Assembly: GCA_023144715.1 (NCBI GenBank)
Contig: JAGLFC010000174.1
Location: 1-6,856, forward strand
Length of the DNA: 6,856 nucleotides
Source: Gammaproteobacteria bacterium
Lineage (GTDB): Bacteria; Pseudomonadota; Gammaproteobacteria; GRL18
Direction of reading: 5' to 3'
The notes beneath the pieces are model-generated. The model had not been told where the DNA came from. It worked only from the letters and a program-made list of their open reading frames with translations, and did not search any database. Position numbers and translations under genes: made by a program. This document shows, in pieces, positions 1 to 5,037 of this stretch (its first letter is position 1; each line of letters starts with the position of its first letter).

Positions 1-14
1 CTTGCTTCAGCCAT
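1..14 (-). CDS. atpH: ATP synthase F1 delta subunit, first codons only (partial)
   Basis: Only the start of this gene is inside the window: an ATG at 14-12 on the minus strand, reading M-A-E-A before the left edge. A GAGG ribosome binding site sits about 8 nt upstream (22-25). It begins 22 nt after the atpF stop, where atpH lies in the standard order atpI-B-E-F-H-A-G-D-C. An ATG overlapping the atpF stop (ATGA at 37-40) reaches a TAA after eight codons, so it is not the start. The identification rests on position, the ribosome site and the typical MAE- opening. The delta subunit joins the peripheral stalk (b subunits) to the top of F1. Confidence 0.8.
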
Positions 15-36
15 TATTGAATCCTCATTTTGTCAA

Positions 37-507
37 TCATATTTGTCCTACAACATCTTTTAACAAATTTCCGTGTGCTTTAGCATCGATTTCTTTGTTA
101 ATGACTTTAGCCGCAGCAGCAATAGATATATCCACCACTTGCGCTCTTAGAGATTCTTTTGCACGATTGATTTCTTGGTCAATCTCAGCATTAGCCGCGG
201 TCACGATACGTTTACCTTCAGCCTTTGCTTCTACTTTTGATTCTTCTATTATTTCCGCACTACGCTTTTGCGCTTGAGCAATAATGTCACTTGCTTGCTC
301 TTTTGCTTCTTTAATATAAAGAGCACCTTTTTTTTCTGCCAGTTCCTGAGCATGTATACCACGTTCACCAGCTGCAAGACCGTCGGCAATACGCTTCTTA
401 CGATCTTCCATCATCTGAGTCATGGGACCCCAGAGATATTTACCTATAAACCAAACTAATATCGCGAACGTTATTATTTGACCGATAAGAGTTGCGTTAA
501 TACTCAT
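37..507 (-). CDS. atpF: ATP synthase Fo subunit b (peripheral stalk)
   Basis: This is subunit b of the F1Fo ATP synthase. Two copies form the peripheral stalk that holds F1 still against the turning rotor. The 156-residue length is the same as E. coli b. The N-terminus MSINATLIGQ leads into one membrane helix (about residues 5-26). A conserved basic stretch with Arg36 (EDRKKRIADGLA) follows, then a long charged, alanine-rich helix (about 34-140) typical of the b dimer. The ATG at 507 is supported by AGGAAT upstream and by alignment with the family N-terminus. The gene lies 109 nt after atpE, the widest gap in this operon, and that gap can form a stem close to its ribosome site. The stop is TGA. 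Confidence 0.97.
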   Translation of the reverse strand: MSINATLIGQIITFAILVWFIGKYLWGPMTQMMEDRKKRIADGLAAGERGIHAQELAEKKGALYIKEAKEQASDIIAQAQKRSAEIIEESKVEAKAEGKRIVTAANAEIDQEINRAKESLRAQVVDISIAAAAKVINKEIDAKAHGNLLKDVVGQI

Positions 508-508
508 C

Positions 509-539
509 GCCTAATTCCTATATTCATATTTTGTTAGGC
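509..539 (-). promoter_or_regulatory. Possible stem-loop over the atpF ribosome binding site
   Basis: In the atpE-atpF spacer the mRNA has GCCTAA (539-534) and TTAGGC (514-509), a perfect 6-bp stem with a 19-nt loop. The 3' arm ends one base before the atpF ATG, and the AGGAAT Shine-Dalgarno lies at the loop/stem boundary. Folding would hinder ribosome entry on atpF and so could help keep b low relative to c. This is inference from complementarity only; the stem is short and the loop long. Confidence 0.3.
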
Positions 540-616
540 TGTCGATAAATTAATATCTTCAGCTAAAATAATCTGCATTTAAAGTCACAATGACTCTAAT
601 GAACTCATTAACAGTA

Positions 617-904
617 TTAAGAAGCAGTTTTTGCTGCATCAATCACTGCCGCTGCAAATGGGTTTGCAAAAACAAACCACATTGCCATACCTAAAACAAT
701 CATAGGAAAGGCTTCCATTAAACCACCTGTAAATAACATTTGTCCCATTAATTGTGGGCGCATTTCAGGTTGACGTGCAATACCTTCGAGGAATTTAGAA
801 CAAATCAAGCCCCAACCTAATGCTGAACCCAGACCTGCAAAACCAAGAATAATACCAACAGAGATCGCTGTTGAACCATAAACTGTAGCCATTGCTGCTT
901 CCAT
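617..904 (-). CDS. atpE: ATP synthase Fo subunit c (rotor ring)
   Basis: Subunit c forms the membrane rotor ring of ATP synthase; each copy carries a carboxylate that binds and releases the coupling ion. The 95-residue protein is two membrane helices (about 12-35 and 55-82) joined by the conserved polar loop Arg44-Gln45-Pro46. The ion-binding carboxylate is Glu64 (GLMEAFPMI), at the place of Asp61 in E. coli. The Gln and Ser ligands of sodium-type c subunits are replaced here by Trp31 and Ala65, so proton coupling is expected. Helix 1 is odd: Trp31 falls where E. coli has Ile28, and Cys35-Ser36 replace a glycine pair. The ATG at 904 has a strong AGGAGA site 6 nt upstream; the in-frame Met5 has none as good. 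Confidence 0.97.
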   Translation of the reverse strand: MEAAMATVYGSTAISVGIILGFAGLGSALGWGLICSKFLEGIARQPEMRPQLMGQMLFTGGLMEAFPMIVLGMAMWFVFANPFAAAVIDAAKTAS

Positions 905-966
905 TTGTTTCTCCTAATATTTACTGTATTGTAAAGTTAAAAAGTAAAGTAAAAAAATAAAAAATA
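905..966 (-). promoter_or_regulatory. U-rich translation-enhancing leader of atpE
   Basis: The 62-nt spacer between atpB and atpE is very U-rich in the mRNA: U-runs are broken by ACUUU units, then come UUUUAACU, a purine-poor stretch and the AGGAGA ribosome site. In E. coli, as I recall, the atpE initiation region is also U-rich, includes UUUUAACU and raises translation so that c is made in excess of a and b. I infer the same role here from the matching position and composition. No stable hairpin covers the ribosome site. Confidence 0.5.
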
Positions 967-1782
967 TTAATGCTCATCAGCATCTTGAGATGCCATTGCT
1001 AAATATACGATGGTTAATAACATAAAAATAAAGGCTTGTAGCGTAATCACTAAAATATGAAATATCGCCCATCCTGTTCCAAATGCTATCTGAGGGATTA
1101 AGCCAAATAAAGAAGCTCCTCCTAATAAAGCGATAAGCATAAAGATTAATTCACCTGCAAACATATTACCAAATAGACGCAAGCCTAGACTGAGCGGTTT
1201 AGCAAGTTCTTCAACGGTGGTCATAACAATATTAACAGGTATCATGTATTTTCCAAATGGGTGGAATAAAAACATTTTAATATAACCTGTAAGCCCTTTA
1301 ATCTTAATATTATAATAAATAATCAGTACAAATACTGAAATTGCCAATGCAAAAGTGGTGCTTAAATCAGTCGTTGGCACAACTCTCATGTGTTCAATGC
1401 CAACAAGTTGCCCCAATCTTGGTAACAGATCAACAGGCAATAAATCCATTGCATTCATAAGGAAAACCCACACAAAAATAGTCAGAGCCAAAGGACCTAT
1501 CAGTGAGTTACTGCCGGGAAATATATCTCTAATTTGCTGTTGTACAAATTCAACAATCGCTTCTAAAACATTTTGACTGCCTGATGGTGTATCAGCCGTC
1601 ATGGATTTACCCATTTTATAGGCAACAAACATCATGATACCTGCTAATAACCAGCTATAAAAAAGTGTATCTAGGTTTAATACCCAGAATCCACCTTCAC
1701 CAATACTGTTATTATGCAAGTGATGTTGAATATACTCAACGGATGTTGGTCCGCTTGCTTCACTAGCCGTTGTACTACTCAC
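967..1782 (-). CDS. atpB: ATP synthase Fo subunit a (stator, proton half-channels)
   Basis: Subunit a supplies the two proton half-channels beside the c ring. The 271-residue length matches the family. The N-terminus has the conserved YIQHHL segment, and LALTIFVWVFLMNAMDLLP (99-117) is nearly identical to E. coli as I recall it. The essential arginine is Arg202 in LGLRLFGNMFAGELIF, with Asn206 and Glu211 in the same helix. Glu192, His242 and Gln249 (FHILVITLQAFIF) match the other channel residues. Five to six membrane helices are expected. The start is GTG at 1782, with AGAGG a few bases upstream; the next in-frame Met is residue 50, which would remove conserved sequence. It lies 49 nt after atpI. 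Confidence 0.97.
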   Translation of the reverse strand: MSSTTASEASGPTSVEYIQHHLHNNSIGEGGFWVLNLDTLFYSWLLAGIMMFVAYKMGKSMTADTPSGSQNVLEAIVEFVQQQIRDIFPGSNSLIGPLALTIFVWVFLMNAMDLLPVDLLPRLGQLVGIEHMRVVPTTDLSTTFALAISVFVLIIYYNIKIKGLTGYIKMFLFHPFGKYMIPVNIVMTTVEELAKPLSLGLRLFGNMFAGELIFMLIALLGGASLFGLIPQIAFGTGWAIFHILVITLQAFIFMLLTIVYLAMASQDADEH

Positions 1783-1831
1783 TTGACCTCTCCACGATTT
1801 TAAATGAATTTCTATTCTTCATTGCCTTCCG

Positions 1832-2230
1832 CTAGTCACCGTTAGGCACATACTGTGTATCGACTTTATTGGCAATAAAACTCAGTTGGGTAATGGCAAA
1901 ACCCATCAAAATTGCGAAGGGAGGGAGCTTTAAATACCCCATACCAATGGCCATTAATACTGATATTAAAATAAATTTTTGCATTGCACCAATATAAATT
2001 TCTATATAACCCTGTTGTTTATCATTATATGCCACTTCTCCTGCTCGACTGATACGCCATGCCATGAGTAATGTCGCGACTAATGTGATACTACCACCAT
2101 ATAAAGTAGCAAGCATAGTATTGATATTGCCAAAAATAAAAGATAAAAAAGCAATCATCACTGTTAATAGCATTTGAACAATCAATAATCGGCGTACGAC
2201 TCGACGCATAACAACGATAGCAAAACTCAT
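1832..2230 (-). CDS. atpI: ATP synthase assembly protein AtpI
   Basis: AtpI is a small membrane protein encoded first in many atp operons; it is not part of the finished enzyme, and the family has been linked to c-ring assembly. This 132-residue protein has four hydrophobic segments (about 15-34, 38-58, 78-98 and 102-122). Its basic N-terminus (RRVVRRLL) resembles other AtpI proteins, and the AWR after helix 2 is also seen in E. coli AtpI. Position directly before atpB supports the call, because the family is poorly conserved. The ATG at 2230 has only a weak, A-rich ribosome site (AAAGAA), consistent with modest expression. The stop is TAG. Confidence 0.88.
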   Translation of the reverse strand: MSFAIVVMRRVVRRLLIVQMLLTVMIAFLSFIFGNINTMLATLYGGSITLVATLLMAWRISRAGEVAYNDKQQGYIEIYIGAMQKFILISVLMAIGMGYLKLPPFAILMGFAITQLSFIANKVDTQYVPNGD

Positions 2231-2282
2231 TAAATTCTTTATTTTCTAATTTATCAGGATTAAATGTATTCTCAAGTCACAA

Positions 2283-2311
2283 AGTATAATGATTATCTTG
2301 TGCTAGATCAA
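2283..2311 (-). promoter_or_regulatory. sigma70 promoter of the atp operon
   Basis: On the minus strand, TTGATC (2311-2306) and TATACT (2288-2283) are separated by exactly 17 nt. Each matches the consensus hexamer at four or five of six bases. Transcription would begin near 2276, giving a leader of about 46 nt before the atpI ATG. It is the best promoter-like pair in the 227-bp spacer and faces the first gene of the operon. No promoter as good was noticed inside the operon. Confidence 0.6.
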
Positions 2312-2343
2312 CGAAAATCACTCACTTCTAATGTTTATCTCTA

Positions 2344-2369
2344 AATAGATAGAATAAGCTTTATCTATT
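2344..2369. repeat. 8-bp inverted repeat upstream of the atp promoter
   Basis: AATAGATA (2344-2351) and TATCTATT (2362-2369) are perfect inverted copies around a 10-nt centre that contains the palindrome AAGCTT. The repeat lies about 33 bp upstream of the -35 hexamer of the atp promoter and about 90 bp after the desaturase stop. It could be an operator or a weak AT-only hairpin. Neither side has a clear T-run, so it does not look like a normal intrinsic terminator. The rest of this AT-rich spacer shows only shorter, low-complexity pairings. Confidence 0.4.
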
Positions 2370-2457
2370 AATCATAAGTAATATAATAAAAATTATGAAT
2401 TTATTGGATTTTAATGATTATTCATCCTTTTATTGATCATTTTATTGCAATTTTTTG

Positions 2458-3309
2458 TTATTTTTTCCAATGTCGTGTATTAATCGCATATTCACTGACT
2501 TTGCCTTTAAAGGGCAAAAGCATCATGCCACTGATCCAGTTTGTTTGCTTTACATCACGGTAGCGATGTATGCCAATCGTAAAACCCAATTGTCCACCAC
2601 GCGGTTGTTCACGATAAGTACCAAAAAGTCGATCCCAACAGGTGAGATTAAAACCAAAATTGCTATTGGTTTCATCCTCTTCTACCGAATGATGCACTCG
2701 ATGCATATCAGGCGTGACAATAAACCAACGTAAAAAAGCATCCAATAATTTTGGTAAGCCTACATTAGCATGGTTAAACATCGCCAAAGCATTGAGTATG
2801 ACTTCAAAGATCACCACAGCCACGACAGGTGCCCCTAAAACAATAATAGTGGCACATTTAATGAGCATAGACAGAATAATTTCTAAGGGATGAAAACGTG
2901 CCCCCGTCGTGACATCATAATCCAAATCCGCATGATGCACTCGATGCAGTCGCCAAAGCAGTGGTACGGCATGTACCATAATATGTTGCAGATAAATAAT
3001 AAAATCCATACTGATAATAGTGATCAATACGGCGAATAATAACGGTATATCATAATAATTAAGGAGTCCCCAGCCATGATGTTCCGCAAAGATTGCCACA
3101 CCCACTGCGGCCGCTGGAAACAATCCGCGTAATAATAGAGTATTCAAGAAAACGAGTCCTAAATTATTCACCCAACGAAGGGTTTTAGAAAGACTTAATA
3201 CTCGTCTTGGTGCCAGCACTTCCCAGATAGACATTATCGCAAAAACACCCAAAAAGAAGCTCAATCTTATAAGCACTTCGTTCGCTAAAATATATTCATT
3301 TAATGTCAT
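2458..3309 (-). CDS. Membrane fatty acid hydroxylase / sterol desaturase family protein
   Basis: This 283-residue membrane protein belongs to the fatty acid hydroxylase superfamily, di-iron enzymes that hydroxylate or desaturate lipids using O2. Histidine clusters that would bind the two irons are visible: H109-x3-H113, H122-x2-H125-H126, and H203-x2-H206-H207, with single His140 and His180 between them. Hydrophobic segments lie near 12-30, 50-75, 86-108 and 145-178, as expected for the fold. The substrate cannot be told from sequence; a sterol is not implied. The ATG at 3309 is the first possible start (a TAG lies four codons upstream in frame), but its ribosome site is poor. The gene is co-directional with atpI 227 nt downstream and has no clear terminator, so some read-through is possible. 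Confidence 0.92.
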   Translation of the reverse strand: MTLNEYILANEVLIRLSFFLGVFAIMSIWEVLAPRRVLSLSKTLRWVNNLGLVFLNTLLLRGLFPAAAVGVAIFAEHHGWGLLNYYDIPLLFAVLITIISMDFIIYLQHIMVHAVPLLWRLHRVHHADLDYDVTTGARFHPLEIILSMLIKCATIIVLGAPVVAVVIFEVILNALAMFNHANVGLPKLLDAFLRWFIVTPDMHRVHHSVEEDETNSNFGFNLTCWDRLFGTYREQPRGGQLGFTIGIHRYRDVKQTNWISGMMLLPFKGKVSEYAINTRHWKK

Positions 3310-3313
3310 ACTG

Positions 3314-3323
3314 AGGTATACCT
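3314..3323. repeat. 10-bp palindrome before the desaturase start
   Basis: AGGTATACCT is a perfect 10-bp palindrome ending five bases before the desaturase ATG. It contains the only AGG near that start, 11 nt from the ATG, which is a poor distance for a ribosome site. It also overlaps the predicted transcription start. It could be an operator half or chance. Confidence 0.3.
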
Positions 3324-3328
3324 ATTCA

Positions 3329-3355
3329 ATTATACTGCTTAAACAACACAAGCAA
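3329..3355 (-). promoter_or_regulatory. Possible promoter of the desaturase gene
   Basis: On the minus strand a perfect TATAAT (3334-3329) lies 15 nt after TTGCTT (3355-3350), which is the left arm of an inverted repeat. The spacer is shorter than the ideal 17 nt, so the -35 assignment is doubtful. Transcription would start near 3322, leaving a leader of only about 13 nt. Confidence 0.4.
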
Positions 3356-3373
3356 AGGATCATTTCTTTGCTT
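3350..3373. repeat. Perfect 8-bp inverted repeat in the divergent promoter region
   Basis: AAGCAAAG (3350-3357) and CTTTGCTT (3366-3373) are exact inverted copies with an 8-nt centre. Read outward, each arm ends in TTGCTT, placed as a -35-like hexamer for the desaturase gene on the left and for nth on the right. This could be an operator shared by both promoters, or symmetric -35 elements. No regulator gene is adjacent. Confidence 0.45.
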
Positions 3374-3395
3374 ATTGCTCACAAAAAAGTATTAT
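3368..3395 (+). promoter_or_regulatory. Possible promoter of the nth operon
   Basis: TTGCTT (3368-3373) and TATTAT (3390-3395) are 16 nt apart. The -10 matches consensus at five of six bases and the -35 at three or four. Transcription would begin near 3402, about 56 nt before the nth ATG. Confidence 0.4.
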
Positions 3396-3457
3396 AAAGA
3401 AGATTCAATACCGTCACAAAAATTTATATCAATAATCTATTACCTAAGAGGGAAACA

Positions 3458-4093
3458 ATGAATAAAGTAAAACGTATCGAAATATTTTCCCGACTGCGAG
3501 AGGATAATCCACATCCCACCACAGAACTGAATTTTAACTCATCCTTTGAATTATTAATTTCAGTGATTTTATCCGCTCAAGCAACGGATAAAGGCGTTAA
3601 TAAAGCAACTGCCAAGCTTTATCCGATTGCTAATACTCCCGAAGGCATAATCGCCTTGGGTGAAGAAAGATTTAAACACTACATCAAAACAATTGGTTTA
3701 TATAATACTAAAGGAAAAAACATTATAAAAACCTGTAAAATTTTAATAGAACAACATAATAGTGAAGTACCTGATGACCGAGCTTCATTAGAAGCACTGC
3801 CTGGTGTTGGACGAAAAACGGCTAATGTGGTATTAAATACCGCCTTTGGTCATCCCACGATGGCAGTGGATACGCATATTTTTAGAGTCTCTAATCGCAC
3901 TAAAATTGCTCACGGTAAAGATGTGGTTGAGGTTGAAAAACGTCTGGTGCGATTAATACCTGATGAATTTATGATGGATGCCCATCATTGGCTTATTTTA
4001 CTGGGTCGTTATATTTGTACCGCTCGAAAACCAAAATGTGGCGCCTGTTTAATTGAAGATTTATGCGAATTTACTAAAAAAGTCTATGATTAA
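3458..4093 (+). CDS. nth: Endonuclease III (DNA glycosylase / AP lyase)
   Basis: Endonuclease III removes oxidised pyrimidines from DNA and nicks the resulting abasic site in base excision repair. The 211-residue protein has the same length as E. coli Nth and is closely similar throughout. The helix-hairpin-helix LPGVGRKTANVVLN (114-127) carries the catalytic lysine Lys120. The catalytic aspartate is Asp138 in AVDTHIFRV. Four cysteines, Cys187, Cys194, Cys197 and Cys203 (C-x6-C-x2-C-x5-C), bind the 4Fe-4S cluster. All key residues are present. The ATG at 3458 has an AGAGGG site just upstream and gives the canonical N-terminus (MNKVKRIEI). It is the first gene of a probable three-gene operon. 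Confidence 0.98.
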   Translation: MNKVKRIEIFSRLREDNPHPTTELNFNSSFELLISVILSAQATDKGVNKATAKLYPIANTPEGIIALGEERFKHYIKTIGLYNTKGKNIIKTCKILIEQHNSEVPDDRASLEALPGVGRKTANVVLNTAFGHPTMAVDTHIFRVSNRTKIAHGKDVVEVEKRLVRLIPDEFMMDAHHWLILLGRYICTARKPKCGACLIEDLCEFTKKVYD

Positions 4094-4142
4094 TCAAAAA
4101 TAAGGTTAAAATTACCGTTTTAAAATTCTTTAGGAACACGCC

Positions 4143-4571
4143 ATGCTCTTTGGTCAAGATAGAAATCAATTACGACAGGTTTATTTTCAAAGTTGGCATA
4201 AATTTAAAAATAAGTTACCCATAGAACCAATGGAGTCACTCATTGCTAATTTAATTCAACAACATCCTGAATACCATGATTTTTTTAATCAGTCTGAAGA
4301 CAATCAAAATAAAGATTTTAGTCCAGAAATGGGACAAAGCAATCCTTTTTTACATTTAGGGATGCATATTTCTATTCAAGAACAACTAGGCACACAACGT
4401 CCTCCTGAATTAGCCACTTTATATCACTCTTTATGCACCAAACTAGGCGACAATCATGAGGCAGAACATCAAATTATGGACTGTTTGGGTGAAATGTTAT
4501 GGACGGCACAACGCAATAATCAGCCACCTAATGAAACTACCTATATAGAATGTATTAAAAAACTGTTATAA
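4143..4571 (+). CDS. DUF1841-like conserved protein of unknown function
   Basis: This 142-residue soluble protein looks like the DUF1841 family, small proteobacterial proteins without an assigned role. Recognisable parts are the opening FGQDRNQLRQVYFQSW (3-18), a helix with PIEPMESLIANLI followed by the HPEYH motif (40-44), and NPFLHLGMHISIQEQ (67-81). The C-terminal half is helical and has two cysteines (94 and 114). It has no signal peptide or membrane helix. The ATG at 4143 has an AGGAA site and follows nth by 49 nt, so co-transcription with nth is likely. I recall family members being found beside nth in other gammaproteobacteria, but that does not prove a repair role. Confidence 0.8.
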   Translation: MLFGQDRNQLRQVYFQSWHKFKNKLPIEPMESLIANLIQQHPEYHDFFNQSEDNQNKDFSPEMGQSNPFLHLGMHISIQEQLGTQRPPELATLYHSLCTKLGDNHEAEHQIMDCLGEMLWTAQRNNQPPNETTYIECIKKLL

Positions 4572-4615
4572 CAACTTCTTATACTTCTTTTCAGGACACA
4601 CTTTTAGGAAAAAAT

Positions 4616-4972
4616 ATGAAATTAAATACAGTATTCGTTGCAGGTCTTTTTTTATTACTGGGAAATAACAGTTTTGCAGAACACTTTTGTCTTTCTGATC
4701 AAAGCAAGCCCACACATTGTGTTAAAGGAGATATTATTCTTATCCAACCCACTTTAGTGCCTAGAACCTGTGATTTTGATGCGGAAATTTTAAGAATGCC
4801 TAAAACAGATAAAACCGCTGAATATTTATGCCGTTATACAGGGGTAATATTGGATATTAAAGAATTAAAAAATCGCCGTCGTCCAGCACCAATGAACCCC
4901 AACAATGGTATGCGTCCACCGCCTAAGAAGCAAAGTAATAATCCATTTGATAGTATGCCCTTTTTTAAATAA
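4616..4972 (+). CDS. Exported four-cysteine protein, function unknown
   Basis: I do not recognise a family for this 118-residue protein. Residues 1-21 form a clear signal peptide: a lysine near the start, a hydrophobic core (VFVAGLFLLL) and an SFA cleavage site before Glu22. The signal has no cysteine at the cleavage site, so a lipoprotein is not expected. The mature part has four cysteines (25, 35, 52 and 72) that could form two disulfides. In between are C-VKGDIILIQP and CDFDAEIL, suggesting a small beta-rich domain. The tail (87-118) is basic, proline- and asparagine-rich and probably disordered (RRRPAP, RPPPKK). The ATG at 4616 has an AGGAA site and follows the DUF1841 gene by 44 nt. It is probably the last gene of the nth operon, with a hairpin just after it. 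Confidence 0.75.
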   Translation: MKLNTVFVAGLFLLLGNNSFAEHFCLSDQSKPTHCVKGDIILIQPTLVPRTCDFDAEILRMPKTDKTAEYLCRYTGVILDIKELKNRRRPAPMNPNNGMRPPPKKQSNNPFDSMPFFK

Positions 4973-4988
4973 GCATCAACAGAACGTC

Positions 4989-5021
4989 TTCATTCCCATG
5001 CTGTTTTGGCGTGAGAATGAA
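4989..5021 (+). terminator. Hairpin terminator between the nth operon and argG
   Basis: TTCATTC (4989-4995) pairs with GAATGAA (5015-5021). After one C-A mismatch, CATGC (4997-5001) pairs with GCGTG (5009-5013) with one G-U pair, around a 7-nt loop. The hairpin begins 16 nt after the stop of the exported-protein gene and is followed on the plus strand by a T/A-rich stretch ending in TTTT (5022-5039). It also lies downstream of the convergent argG, so it may stop both transcripts, although the minus side has no T-run. Confidence 0.6.
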
Positions 5022-5037
5022 TATTATTACAATAATT

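Noticed and set aside
2..459. Plus-strand open frames of 91 and 63 residues opposite atpF
   Set aside because: They lie antisense to the well-supported atpF and have no ribosome site or recognisable domain.
515..530. GAATATAGGA shared by the leaders of atpF and argG (the argG copy is near 6260-6270)
   Set aside because: A shared 10-mer containing a ribosome-site core is likely by chance in an AT-rich window of this size.
1355..1576. Plus-strand 73-residue frame opposite atpB
   Set aside because: It is an antisense shadow of a conserved gene.
2413..2441. AATGAT/ATCATT inverted repeat after the desaturase stop, considered as a terminator
   Set aside because: The stem is 6 bp of mostly A-T pairs with a 17-nt loop and no T-run directly after it.
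2455..2733. Plus-strand 92-residue frame opposite the desaturase gene
   Set aside because: It overlaps the conserved C-terminal histidine region of the minus-strand gene and has no coding features of its own.
4106..4127. TTAAAA/TTTTAA hairpin and TTAAAATT direct repeat between nth and the DUF1841 gene
   Set aside because: These are AT-only and short, expected by chance in this composition, and no T-run follows.
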